Source: JAPPHA01 sp965220985
GTDB taxonomy: Bacteria > Pseudomonadota > Alphaproteobacteria > Rhodobacterales > Rhodobacteraceae
Assembly (NCBI GenBank): GCA_965220985.1
Contig: OZ244854.1
Coordinates: 806,001 to 870,000 of the forward strand
Length of the DNA stretch: 64,000 bases
Reading direction: 5' to 3'
The notes under the pieces: generated by a model
The model's input: the letters and a program-made list of their open reading frames with translations, nothing else
What the model was told of the DNA's origin: nothing
Databases searched by the model: none
Made by a program: the position numbers and the translations under genes
In this document: positions 35,884 to 44,250 of the stretch, piece by piece
Layout of the letters: the number at the start of each line of letters is the position of its first letter
How positions within the stretch are numbered: position 1 is the stretch's first letter

Positions 35884-37515
35884 ATGGCAATCAGAACCGT
35901 ATCGACCCCACGATTCGAGGATCAAATGCCCGGAACATCGGGTTTGAGGAAGAAGACTCGCGAATTCATGCGGCCGGGCTACCTCGAGAATTTCGTGCAG
36001 GCCATATTCACCGCAACCGGGGGCGGCCTTGGCAAGACCTACGTGGTTGGAGGCGATGGCCGTTACTTCAATGCCGAAGCGATCCAGACGATCATCAAGA
36101 TCGCTGCCGCGAACGGAGCCGCGCGAATCATCGTCGGCAAGGGCGGGATTCTCTCGACTCCGGCCGCATCTCATCTGATCCGCAAGCACGGGACCGATGG
36201 CGGGTTCATCCTGTCTGCCAGCCACAACCCCGGAGGCATCGACGAGGACTTCGGCGTCAAGTTCAATGCATCGAACGGCGGTCCCGCACCGGAAACACTT
36301 ACCGCCGCGATCTTTGATGCGACCAGGTCAATCGAAAGTCATGTCATCGCCGAATTCGACGATGTCGACCTGGAACAGGTCGGGACTGCAGATCGCGGCG
36401 ACCTGGTCATCGAGGTCGTCGACTCGGTCGAGGACTACCTCGTTCTGATGGAAGGGCTTTTCGACTTCGACGCGATCCGCGCGCTGTTTGCGGGCGGATT
36501 CACCATGCGCTTTGACGCAATGCACGCGGTCACCGGTCCCTATGCCCATGCCATACTGGAAGACCGACTCGGGGCGCCCAAGGGGACCGTGATCAACGGC
36601 ACTCCGAGCGTCGACTTCGGAAAGGGTCATCCCGATCCCAATCCGATCTGGGCAAAGCCCCTTGTTGACTTGATGATGTCGGACGACGCTCCCGACCTCG
36701 GCGCCGCTTCCGACGGGGATGGCGATCGGAACATGATCGTCGGACGCGGGGCGTACGTAACGCCATCCGACAGCCTGGCCGTTCTCGCCGCCAACGCCCA
36801 CCTCGCCCCGGCCTATTGCGATGGCCTGTCAGGGATCGCGCGATCGATGCCGACCAGCGGGGCCTGCGACCGCGTCGCGAAGAGCCTCGGGATTCCCTCG
36901 TACGAGACACCCACTGGCTGGAAGTTCTTTGGCAATCTGCTCGATGCCGGAAGGGTGACCATCTGCGGCGAGGAAAGCGCGGGAACGGGGTCAGACCATG
37001 TCAGGGAGAAGGACGGCATCTGGGCGGTTCTGCTTTGGCTGAACATCATTGCCAAGCGTGACGCTTCGGTCGCCGACATACTGAAGTATCATTGGCGAAA
37101 GTTTGGTCGCGACTACTATTCTCGCCACGACTTCGAGGCCCTGGATTCGAACAAGGCCGCTGCGCTCGTTGACGCGCTGGCCAACAGCCTGGACGGCCTG
37201 GCGGGCCGCAAGTTTGCCGGATTGACGGTCGAGGCCGCTGACCAGTTCTCCTACCGGGATCCTGTCGATGGATCTCTGAGCAGCAACCAGGGCATTCGCG
37301 TTTTCTTCGAAGGCAGCGGCCGCGCCGTGTTTCGACTTTCTGGAACCGGCACGCAGGGAGCAACGCTGCGCGTGTACCTGGAACAGTTCGAACCCGCTGA
37401 CGGAAACCACGCGCAAGAGCCACAGGAAGCGTTGCGTGCAGTTCGGGACGCAGCCTACGAGGTTTGCCGCCTCGAAGAGCACGTGGGGCGACGCGAGCCG
37501 GACGTGCTGACGTGA
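35884..37515 (+). CDS. pgm: Phosphoglucomutase (alpha-D-glucose phosphate specific)
   Basis: 543 residues. It interconverts glucose 1-phosphate (product of GlgP, substrate of GlgC) and glucose 6-phosphate. Visible features are TSGLRKKTREF near residue 20, the phosphoserine loop ILSASHNPGG with the active serine at S113, the metal loop SDGDGDRNMIVGR, the sugar-specificity segment GEESAGTGSDHVREKDG and the phosphate-binding RLSGTGTQGATLRVY. It starts 3 bp after malQ, and is the last gene of the glg operon. It links the glycogen store to central metabolism. Confidence 0.95.
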   Translation: MAIRTVSTPRFEDQMPGTSGLRKKTREFMRPGYLENFVQAIFTATGGGLGKTYVVGGDGRYFNAEAIQTIIKIAAANGAARIIVGKGGILSTPAASHLIRKHGTDGGFILSASHNPGGIDEDFGVKFNASNGGPAPETLTAAIFDATRSIESHVIAEFDDVDLEQVGTADRGDLVIEVVDSVEDYLVLMEGLFDFDAIRALFAGGFTMRFDAMHAVTGPYAHAILEDRLGAPKGTVINGTPSVDFGKGHPDPNPIWAKPLVDLMMSDDAPDLGAASDGDGDRNMIVGRGAYVTPSDSLAVLAANAHLAPAYCDGLSGIARSMPTSGACDRVAKSLGIPSYETPTGWKFFGNLLDAGRVTICGEESAGTGSDHVREKDGIWAVLLWLNIIAKRDASVADILKYHWRKFGRDYYSRHDFEALDSNKAAALVDALANSLDGLAGRKFAGLTVEAADQFSYRDPVDGSLSSNQGIRVFFEGSGRAVFRLSGTGTQGATLRVYLEQFEPADGNHAQEPQEALRAVRDAAYEVCRLEEHVGRREPDVLT

Positions 37516-37833
37516 CCGAATGTCTCCTCCTGGTGCGAGTCCGCGTCGGATTCGCCGATGGTGTTGAACAGGTTGGGGAGCCGGGGCGCTGGATCGATCG
37601 CGAGGCCCATTTCCCAGGTGCGCGGGCCTGTTTCACGGATCGGCTTCGTGCAATTCCCCGTGAACAGGTCGCGAGGTCGGACCAATAGGACTTGGCAAAA
37701 TTCTCCCAACATTGCATGACAGTCTTTCGAAACTCGAAATGTCTCGCCCGGTTCAACGCGAATTCGGACAACGCCTGAAGTCAACGTCCGAGTGGCCGGG
37801 CTGCGGGAACACGTGGAGCAAGTGGAAATCGAG
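37516..37833 (+). other. Gene-free interval between pgm and ctpA
   Basis: 318 bp. No remnant of envC, the murein hydrolase activator gene commonly upstream of ctpA in related bacteria, could be recognised. The ctpA promoter should lie here. Confidence 0.4.
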
Positions 37834-39168
37834 ATGAACTGTCGACCTTTACTGTCACAACCCCTTCGGCTTTGCCTGGTCGGTGTTGCCCTCGCCGTGT
37901 GTGTCGCCGTCCCCGGTCACGCGCAGAAAAAAGAGCTTTCCGAGACGACCTACGAGCAACTCGATCTCTTCGGAGACGTCTTCGAGACCATTCGCTCCCA
38001 GTATGTCGAGGATGTCGACGACACGGAACTGATCCGAAGCGCCATCGACGGAATGCTGTCGGCGCTCGATCCGCACTCCGGTTACATGCCGCCCAGCGAT
38101 TTCGAAAAGATGCAGGTCCAGTCCAAGGGCGAGTTTGGCGGCGTCGGGATCGAGATCACCCAGGAGAACGGCATCCTGAAGGTCGTCTCGCCGATCGACG
38201 GCACGCCTGCCGACCTGGCGGGAATCGAGGCGGGAGATCTGATCATCCTCGTGGACGGAAAGCAGACCTTCGGGCTGACACTGAATGAAATCGTCGAGAC
38301 GCTTCGCGGGCCGGTCGGCAAGGAGGTGGTCGTGACCATCAGCCGCGAAGGGGTAGAGAATCCGTTCGACCTCACGATCATCCGGGACATCATCAAGATA
38401 CGCGCCGTTCGCTCGCGCATCGTGGGCAATTCGGCCGTGCTTCGGGTCTCGTCATTCACCGAACAGACATACGACAACCTCGAGGAAGAGATTGCCAAGA
38501 CCACCGAAGAAATCGGCGGGATCGACATGGTCGACGGTTTCGTCATCGACCTGCGAAACAATCCCGGCGGTCTGCTCGATCAGGCCGTCAAGGTGTCCGA
38601 CGCGTTTCTGGAGCAGGGCGAAATCGTGTCCACCCGCGGGCGTATTCAGCTTTCCGCCAGCCGCTACAACGCCAAACCCGGCGATCTGACCAGCGGAAAA
38701 CCGATCGTGGTTCTGATCAATCGCGGCTCGGCATCGGCCTCGGAGATCGTGGCAGGAGCCTTGCAGGACCATCGCCGCGCGGTGATTGTCGGAACCAAGA
38801 GCTTCGGCAAGGGCTCCGTTCAGTCCGTCATTCCTCTTGGCGAGGACGGCGCCGTTCGCCTGACCATTTCGCGTTACTACACGCCGTCGGGCCGCTCCAT
38901 CCAGGCGCTCGGGATCAACCCCGACGTCTTCGTGGAGCCGGAACCGCCGGTCGAAGACTCCGAAGACGAAACCGACAACCGTTTCAGACGGTTCGAGTCG
39001 GATCTGCGGGGCGCGTTGGAAAACGACAGCGTGGAAGACGCGACCGCCCAGGACATCGAGGAAGAGGCGGCACGTCAGGAGGAAATGGCTGAACTTCGCA
39101 ACCAGGACAACCAGCTTGCCTATGCGCTCGACATCCTGAACGGGTTGTCGATCATTGCGAACAACTGA
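37834..39168 (+). CDS. ctpA: S41-family C-terminal processing peptidase
   Basis: 444 residues from ATG 37834; the frame is open for 14 more codons upstream (GTG 37792). There is a Sec signal (LCLVGVALAVCVAVPGHAQ). A PDZ domain follows (FGGVGIEITQENGILKVVSPIDGTPADLAGIEAGD), then the protease domain with DLRNNPGGLLDQAV, the catalytic serine in RGSASASEIVAGALQD and the general-base lysine in GTKSFGKGSVQ. It degrades or trims periplasmic proteins from their C termini, including cell-wall hydrolases. The acidic C-terminal tail is unusual but common in the family. Confidence 0.9.
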   Translation: MNCRPLLSQPLRLCLVGVALAVCVAVPGHAQKKELSETTYEQLDLFGDVFETIRSQYVEDVDDTELIRSAIDGMLSALDPHSGYMPPSDFEKMQVQSKGEFGGVGIEITQENGILKVVSPIDGTPADLAGIEAGDLIILVDGKQTFGLTLNEIVETLRGPVGKEVVVTISREGVENPFDLTIIRDIIKIRAVRSRIVGNSAVLRVSSFTEQTYDNLEEEIAKTTEEIGGIDMVDGFVIDLRNNPGGLLDQAVKVSDAFLEQGEIVSTRGRIQLSASRYNAKPGDLTSGKPIVVLINRGSASASEIVAGALQDHRRAVIVGTKSFGKGSVQSVIPLGEDGAVRLTISRYYTPSGRSIQALGINPDVFVEPEPPVEDSEDETDNRFRRFESDLRGALENDSVEDATAQDIEEEAARQEEMAELRNQDNQLAYALDILNGLSIIANN

Positions 39169-39213
39169 GCTTGCGGGACCGCCCGAACCAACCACCGAAT
39201 GGGCAGCGAATTC

Positions 39214-39711
39214 ATGACGGACCCGTCGGTTTGCCACCTTCCCTACCGTCCGTGCGTCGGGATCATGCTCGTCAATCCGTCGCGCCTCGTGTTTGCCGGC
39301 CAACGGATCGATGGACCGACCGATGCCTGGCAGATGCCGCAGGGAGGAATCGATCCTGGCGAGCCGCACGAGACTGCCGCGCTGCGGGAACTGCGTGAGG
39401 AAACCGGCATTCCTTCAGATGCCGTCGAGGTCGTGGCCGAAGCGCGGGAACTGGTGGCCTATGACCTGCCGCTGGAACTGATCGGCCGCTTGTGGGGTGG
39501 CCGATACCGGGGACAGCTGCAGTCTTGGTATCTGATGCGGTTCCTTGGCGATGACTCGCTGATCGACATCGCGACCGAAGAGCCCGAGTTCAACCGTTGG
39601 GACTGGCTTCCGGTTACCGAACTGACCCAACGTATCGTGCCGTTCAAGCGTGACGCCTATGCGCGTGTCATCGAGGAATTCGGGGCGTATTTCGCGAACG
39701 ACAACGGGTAG
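39214..39711 (+). CDS. rppH: RNA pyrophosphohydrolase
   Basis: 165 residues from ATG 39214 (an in-frame ATG at 39199 is also possible). The Nudix box is complete: GGIDPGEPHETAALRELREETGI. YRPCVGIMLVN and WQMPQGG at the N-terminal side and a C-terminal FKRDAYARVIEEFG are typical for RppH. It removes pyrophosphate from mRNA 5' ends and so triggers degradation. It follows ctpA by 45 bp, an arrangement often conserved in alphaproteobacteria. Confidence 0.9.
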   Translation: MTDPSVCHLPYRPCVGIMLVNPSRLVFAGQRIDGPTDAWQMPQGGIDPGEPHETAALRELREETGIPSDAVEVVAEARELVAYDLPLELIGRLWGGRYRGQLQSWYLMRFLGDDSLIDIATEEPEFNRWDWLPVTELTQRIVPFKRDAYARVIEEFGAYFANDNG

Positions 39712-39770
39712 AGCCATCGACAGTCACGCTGTCGTGACGGTTTCGGCAGTCGATCAGGTCGATGAGCGTG

Positions 39771-40156
39771 TCACGGTTTCCGAACCGCAATAGACACGCC
39801 TCCCGCAGCACAAGCCAACTTCCGGTCAAAGGCCAAAAACGCGTCGCAACTGGCAGATACCCCCGATTGCGTGACGTCTGCGATATCCGTGTCATATTCG
39901 TTGTGATGACCCGTCTCGAACACAATTGCCAAGTGGTCAAAACTCACTGCCGGCAACCGATCGAACGCGATCGGGGCGCGAGGCCCACTTTTGCGGGAGA
40001 ATCCGTGGGCGCCGCGCAAGTCCCAAGCTGATTCCAAGACAACGTTGGGGCGACAAGGACATCGCTGTCTGCAATGACTCTCCGAGCAACTTGGGTCTGT
40101 GCTTGGTCATCCCTGACCAGGAACCGAATGACGATGTTGGTGTCAGCGACATTCAT
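39771..40156 (-). pseudogene. vapC-type PIN-domain toxin, frameshifted
   Basis: The start (40156) gives MNVADTNIVIRFLVRDDQAQ, the first acidic motif of the PIN nuclease, in one frame. From about 40045 onward the homology continues in a second frame as VLESAWDLRGAHGFSR and ends with CDAFLAFDRKLACAAG, the last conserved aspartate motif. The total span is 386 bp, one base short of a whole number of codons, so a single-base deletion near 40041-40046 explains it. The N-terminal piece alone is 70 residues and lacks half the active site. The toxin start overlaps the antitoxin stop by 14 bp, as usual for vapBC. A sequencing error at this point would restore it. Confidence 0.75.
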
Positions 40157-40418
40157 GTTGCCTTTTTGCTTCGTCCAACACCTCGGCGTCCATGTCTTCG
40201 ACCGACTTGGGATCTCCCTTGTGCTTCAGCATGCCAAACACTTCATCGATGCTGGTCGCAGTGCAGGCGTTCGCGGATCTGAGCAGGACGCCGTCGTGCA
40301 TGTTCTCCACGATCAGCCTCGTGCCTGGCTTCCAGTCGAGGCCCTCCAGGACAGGCGGCGGAATGACGACTTGCCCTGCGGATGAGACTGTGGTGGTCTT
40401 TTCATTGCTCACGGACAT
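40143..40418 (-). CDS. VapB-type antitoxin, AbrB/SpoVT swapped-hairpin fold
   Basis: 91 residues from ATG 40418 with AGAGGA as ribosome site; the frame is open further upstream but without family similarity. TTTVSSAGQVVIPPPVLEGLDWKPGTRLIVENMHDGVLL is the AbrB-type DNA-binding hairpin that represses its own promoter. The C terminus would bind VapC. The coupled vapC is frameshifted, so this appears to be an antitoxin left without a working toxin. Confidence 0.8.
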   Translation of the reverse strand: MSVSNEKTTTVSSAGQVVIPPPVLEGLDWKPGTRLIVENMHDGVLLRSANACTATSIDEVFGMLKHKGDPKSVEDMDAEVLDEAKRQHECR

Positions 40419-40549
40419 GGCGAATCCTCTTGGCAAGACTGCGGCAAGATCGTGCGCATTTCCGCATGGTTTACGCCTTCCAGTCTCACTTGTCGCGAGG
40501 CAAAACCAAAGTCGGGCATGCGGCAGTCGACGAGGGCTCGGCCAAGCCG

Positions 40550-40660
40550 GTGATGCGAGCAGCCCGCACACGATGGCGCATCGAAAACGAGACTTTCAAG
40601 ACCCTGAAGCGCGGTGGCTACGAATTCGAGCACAAACCAGTTTTCAAAATCTCAATCTAG
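40550..40660 (+). mobile_element. C-terminal fragment of a transposase
   Basis: The frame reads VMRAARTRWRIENETFKTLK, then GGYEFEH and stops at 40660. RWKIENE.FNTLKNQGYHxEH is the characteristic ending of one transposase group (ISNCY-like or related). Only about 30 residues match, and no upstream transposase domain, inverted repeats or target duplication was found. It is therefore a relic, between the broken vapBC and an AT-rich segment. Confidence 0.5.
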
Positions 40661-40675
40661 GCCACCTCAACTTGT

Positions 40676-41341
40676 TCACAACAAATCCCGTTCCATGTCA
40701 CGCGCCCGAGCCTTCATTGACAATTCCGACAACAAATTAACGACAAATAGCTCAGAAGACAATGATAACCCCACCCAAAACAGTACACAAACTCCAATTC
40801 CGATCTTATTCGGCGGGATAAGCCCTCCATTCTCCATAACGATTGGCAACAAAAACAGAAATAGAATGACAATCAATATAAAACCAAATAGACAAAAAAG
40901 CATAAACCAACTTGAACGCAAATTTTCCATTACTTCATCGTGGCTTAAGTTGATCGACTCTATTCTTCCTGAATTAATACAAAACAAAAAAACAGAAAAA
41001 ATTGTAAAGGACAGAAATTTTGCGAGCCACATTATGAAGCTGGCCGAATGTACATAGAAAAAAATGTTCGCAAATTCAATATCCTTTTGTGAAACCAAAT
41101 TTTTGTATCCATCTGGTTGAATAACTTTAATGTGCAACGTTATCAGTGATTCCATTCCAATCCAATCAAATATTGCTGGATTAACAAAAAGTGTAACCGC
41201 CAGTACAGGAAAAACGACCGGCCCACTAAACAACAAAACCAACAATATCACCGCAATACTTGATACAATGGAAGCCCTTTTTCCTGACACCTGGCACTGT
41301 GAAGGCACTACATTCGGCATTATCTTTTTTCCGTTTACCAT
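40676..41341 (-). CDS. AT-rich hypothetical membrane protein
   Basis: 221 residues, not recognised. The protein has about four hydrophobic segments: residues near 28-53, 88-112, 140-165 and 180-202. Charged loops separate them, and the C terminus is basic (MKARARDMERDLL). The DNA is strikingly AT-rich, with many AAA, ATA and TTT codons, unlike all surrounding genes, so it was probably acquired from a low-GC source. An upstream open frame ends inside its first codons (ATGGTAA), suggesting it was the second gene of a coupled pair. Confidence 0.6.
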   Translation of the reverse strand: MVNGKKIMPNVVPSQCQVSGKRASIVSSIAVILLVLLFSGPVVFPVLAVTLFVNPAIFDWIGMESLITLHIKVIQPDGYKNLVSQKDIEFANIFFYVHSASFIMWLAKFLSFTIFSVFLFCINSGRIESINLSHDEVMENLRSSWFMLFCLFGFILIVILFLFLLPIVMENGGLIPPNKIGIGVCVLFWVGLSLSSELFVVNLLSELSMKARARDMERDLL

Positions 41342-41457
41342 GACTCCGGTTCATCACCATCCGCGGCTTGTGAAGCAAGATCCTTGGCAAGCTCACTATC
41401 CCGTATCAGATTCATCAGGAGAATGAGGGGACCAACTTTAGGGTTGTCGCTCTTGCA
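41335..41457 (-). pseudogene. 3' remnant of an AT-rich gene upstream of the membrane protein
   Basis: Forty sense codons are open before the stop at 41335-41337, reading PKVGPLILLMNLIRDSELAK and later ADGDEPESW. Its stop overlaps the ATG of the membrane protein, typical of translational coupling. An in-frame TAG blocks it upstream at 41458-41460, where the AT-rich composition ends, so the 5' portion seems lost. A 26-codon gene starting at ATG 41415 is possible but has no ribosome site. Confidence 0.4.
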
Positions 41458-41684
41458 CTATTTTTGGCCCTTGTTCAGTTGAGCCGGTTGTTTCGATCGC
41501 CCGTTTAACATCGACGTGCAACACCTGCGATACCTGTTCGCCGGCCCTTACGGCAACAGTATCGCGTTTGAATCACCGTCGACGCCGTGCCGTACCGTTG
41601 CCCAACGCATTGAGGACCGGATTCTGAATCAGGCGCGGATGACCGGTTGTCGCTGTGCGCACCAATTGTGCAAGGCCAGCCTCG

Positions 41685-42920
41685 TCACGACGGCCTGCGA
41701 TAGGCGACCTGGACAACGTCGGTGGTCCCTGATGCAAAGCCGGCAGCGCACAAGGCAAGATAGAAATCCCACATGCGACGGAAACGCTCGTCGAATCCGA
41801 GGCCAGAAATCAGGTGCCATCGGTCGTTGAATCGGCGACGCCATTGGCGGAGCGTGCGCGAATAGCTTTCACCGTGAGCCGTCGCACCGATGGTTTGAAG
41901 CCCGGCGGCTTCCGAGTTGGCGCGCAGCGCTCCGTCGCTCAGAAGCATCCCTCCCGGAAAGATGTATTTCTGGATGAAGTCGACCCGCGTCCGGTATTGA
42001 GGGAACAGCTGCTCCGCGATCGTGATGGCTTGCAGGGCGGCAACCCCGCCCGGACGAAGCCGGTCATGCAGCGCCGAGAAATAAGCCGGCCAGTATTTCT
42101 CGCCCACCGCTTCGATCATTTCGATCGAAACGATCTTGTCATAGACGCCTTGCTCGTCCCGGTAATCGCGCAACACGAACTCGGCGCGGTCCGCAAGCCC
42201 CGCCTCGAACAGTCGGCGCTTGGCATGGTCGTGCTGTTCCTTGGAAATGGTCAGCCCGGTCACCCGGGCGCCCCGCTCGCGGATCGCGTATTCCGCGAAT
42301 CCGCCCCAGCCGCATCCGATCTCGAGAATGCGGTCGCCGCCTTTCAGCTCCAGCCAGTCGCAAATGGCGGCATACTTGTTCCGCTGGGCCTGCTCCAGGC
42401 TCTCCTCTCCGGTCTGGAACAGCGCCGACGAATAGGTCATCGTCTCGTCCAGCCACTGGCTGTAGAAGTCGTTGCCGAGGTCGTAGTGGTGGGCAATGTT
42501 GCGCCGGGAACCGCGACGGGTGTTGGCGCTGAAACAACGGAGAATTCGCTCGCGAAGGCGAAACAGCCCGGCACCCGGAATATGATGCGCCATGTTTTCG
42601 TTGTTGAGCGAGATCACGTCGAGAAGGGCCTGGAGGTCGGGAGTGGTCCACCAGCCATCCATGAACATCTCGCCGAATCCGTGATCGCTCTCGCCGAGCA
42701 GACGCCCAAAGAAGTTTCGGTTCAGGACAGCGATCCGTCCCTCCGGCCCCGGCTCTCGACCCTCCGCCCGCAACCACCCGCCGCCGGGCAGTTCGACCTC
42801 GATCGATCCGCATTCGATTCGGTCGAGAATCGAGGCGACAATGCGCAAGCTCCGCGGCAGGGACGAACGATCGGGCCGCACTTCGACGACTCCGGCGGAT
42901 TGCGCGACCGGCGCACTCAT
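41685..42920 (-). CDS. Cyclopropane-fatty-acyl-phospholipid synthase family methyltransferase
   Basis: 411 residues from ATG 42920, overlapping the upstream SDR stop (ATGA). It has the Cfa pattern: N-terminal lipid-binding region, NIAHHYDLGNDFYSQWLDETMTYSSALF near residue 135, the SAM site LEIGCGWGGFAEYA near 195, SIEMIEAVGEKYWPAYF, and QKYIFPGGMLLS near the C terminus. It methylates unsaturated acyl chains of membrane phospholipids using S-adenosylmethionine. Products could be cyclopropane or methylated (furan-precursor) fatty acids. It is the last gene of an operon whose promoter is shared with rpoE-chrR. Confidence 0.9.
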   Translation of the reverse strand: MSAPVAQSAGVVEVRPDRSSLPRSLRIVASILDRIECGSIEVELPGGGWLRAEGREPGPEGRIAVLNRNFFGRLLGESDHGFGEMFMDGWWTTPDLQALLDVISLNNENMAHHIPGAGLFRLRERILRCFSANTRRGSRRNIAHHYDLGNDFYSQWLDETMTYSSALFQTGEESLEQAQRNKYAAICDWLELKGGDRILEIGCGWGGFAEYAIRERGARVTGLTISKEQHDHAKRRLFEAGLADRAEFVLRDYRDEQGVYDKIVSIEMIEAVGEKYWPAYFSALHDRLRPGGVAALQAITIAEQLFPQYRTRVDFIQKYIFPGGMLLSDGALRANSEAAGLQTIGATAHGESYSRTLRQWRRRFNDRWHLISGLGFDERFRRMWDFYLALCAAGFASGTTDVVQVAYRRPS

Positions 42921-43696
42921 GACGCCCGATCCATCTTGCTGCCCGCCATCCGCATCAGCGCAAAATACACCGGCCGCGGAAGGGCCGCGAGGAGCTTGAA
43001 GGCTGCCGTCATGATGCGGGGGAAGGCAATCTCGAACCGTTGCTGCGCCATTCCCCTCGCGACCCGCTCGGCTGCCGCTTCGGGCGTCATGATGAACGGC
43101 ATCGGAAAACTGTTCTTGTCGGTCAGGCGCGTTGCCACGAAACCGGGATTGCACACCTGCACCCTCACGCCGGAGCCGCGCAGGTCGAGGCGCAGGTTTT
43201 CCGCGAGGTGAATCAGCGCAGCCTTGGTCGCGCCGTATCCCCACGCGTCGGGCAGTCCGCGATAGCCCGCAAGCGAGCCCAGCAGAACGACATGTCCCGA
43301 ACCGCGCCGGCAGAACGCGGGCACGCAGGCAGCGAGAACCCGCAAGGCGCCTGTGAAGTTCACGTCAGCCATCGTCTCCAGCGTGTCGAGGTTGGGCCGG
43401 CGCGCGGACATGGGTTCGTAGGCGGCGGCGCAGTAAATCACGCCGTCGACATCGCCGATACGGTCAAACGCCTGCATCACGCCGGCGCTGTCGGTCACGT
43501 CGAACGGCACGGCTGAGTGGCCACCCGAGGCCGTCTGCACAGGCTCCATTGTCGCGACAACGCGGGCGAGGGCTTCGCCATCGCGGGCCGATGCGACCAC
43601 GGCAACTCCTGCTTTCGCCAGGCACAGAGCGAGATTCCGACCGATTCCAGCGCTGGCGCCGACCAGCCAGAAGCGCTTGCCTGCGAGGCGGTTCAT
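42917..43696 (-). CDS. Short-chain dehydrogenase/reductase (SDR)
   Basis: 259 residues. The classical SDR motifs are the nucleotide site GASAGIGR at about 13-20, NVNFTG-like DVNFTGAL, the serine GSLAGYRG and YGATK with the catalytic tyrosine and lysine near residue 155. Substrate unknown; a role in redox steps of lipid modification or detoxification is inferred from the operon. Both ends overlap neighbouring genes by four bases. Confidence 0.85.
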   Translation of the reverse strand: MNRLAGKRFWLVGASAGIGRNLALCLAKAGVAVVASARDGEALARVVATMEPVQTASGGHSAVPFDVTDSAGVMQAFDRIGDVDGVIYCAAAYEPMSARRPNLDTLETMADVNFTGALRVLAACVPAFCRRGSGHVVLLGSLAGYRGLPDAWGYGATKAALIHLAENLRLDLRGSGVRVQVCNPGFVATRLTDKNSFPMPFIMTPEAAAERVARGMAQQRFEIAFPRIMTAAFKLLAALPRPVYFALMRMAGSKMDRAS

Positions 43697-44250
43697 GACG
43701 GGCTCCTTCCCGCCTCGGGTGCGCCCTCGGCTGCGTCGCGGCGAAAGAACGCGATCACCTCACCGACCTTGAGGCCGAACTTGGACATGCGCGCCCGGTT
43801 GACGAGCGTGCCGTCGTCGAGAAGGAAAAACCGATCCTCCATTCCAACAACGATCTCGCCTTGACGCCACGGCAGCCGCAGCCGGTAGTACATCACCGCC
43901 GCATGACCACGTTGCGCGCCCGGTGCCGGGCCCTCGACATCCGGAGCCGTTGCAACGAAGGTTCCGTCATCGGCAAACTCCAGGGTCCAGCGCCTGTCCA
44001 TCGACTCGCCATTGTCGTAGCAAAGGCGTTCGTCGAGCGTGCCCCTGTTTCCGGACCAGCGGCCGACCATTTCCATCTCGAACCTGCGTTCCATGCGGCC
44101 GGTCAGGCCGAAGAATGCCCCCGAAGCGCTCAGCGACCCGCAAAGATAGCTTCTGAGGTCAAGAACCGGCGTTCCGGCAGCATAGGCGTCAAGGCCGTCC
44201 GACCTCGACAAAAACCCGGGCCGCAGCCCGCGCACAAGTCTCGTCTTCAA
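43693..44250 (-). CDS. DUF3833 family protein
   Basis: 185 residues from a TTG at 44250, supported by AAGGAG inside the end of the upstream MFS gene, whose TGA overlaps the TTG. The protein shows the DUF3833 pattern: LDLRSYLCGSLSASGAFFGLTGRMERRFEMEM near the N terminus, DERLCYDNGESMDRRW, and the C-terminal FLLDDGTLVNRARMSKFGLKVGEVIAFFRR. Function unknown; probably a lipocalin-like beta-barrel. A strong Sec signal is not visible from this start. The gene lies between the MFS and SDR genes of the operon. Confidence 0.75.
   Translation of the reverse strand: MKTRLVRGLRPGFLSRSDGLDAYAAGTPVLDLRSYLCGSLSASGAFFGLTGRMERRFEMEMVGRWSGNRGTLDERLCYDNGESMDRRWTLEFADDGTFVATAPDVEGPAPGAQRGHAAVMYYRLRLPWRQGEIVVGMEDRFFLLDDGTLVNRARMSKFGLKVGEVIAFFRRDAAEGAPEAGRSPS

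Noticed and set aside
37455..37784. Minus-strand frame between pgm and ctpA, considered as an envC remnant
   Set aside because: No M23 or coiled-coil features; the overlap with pgm explains part of the openness.
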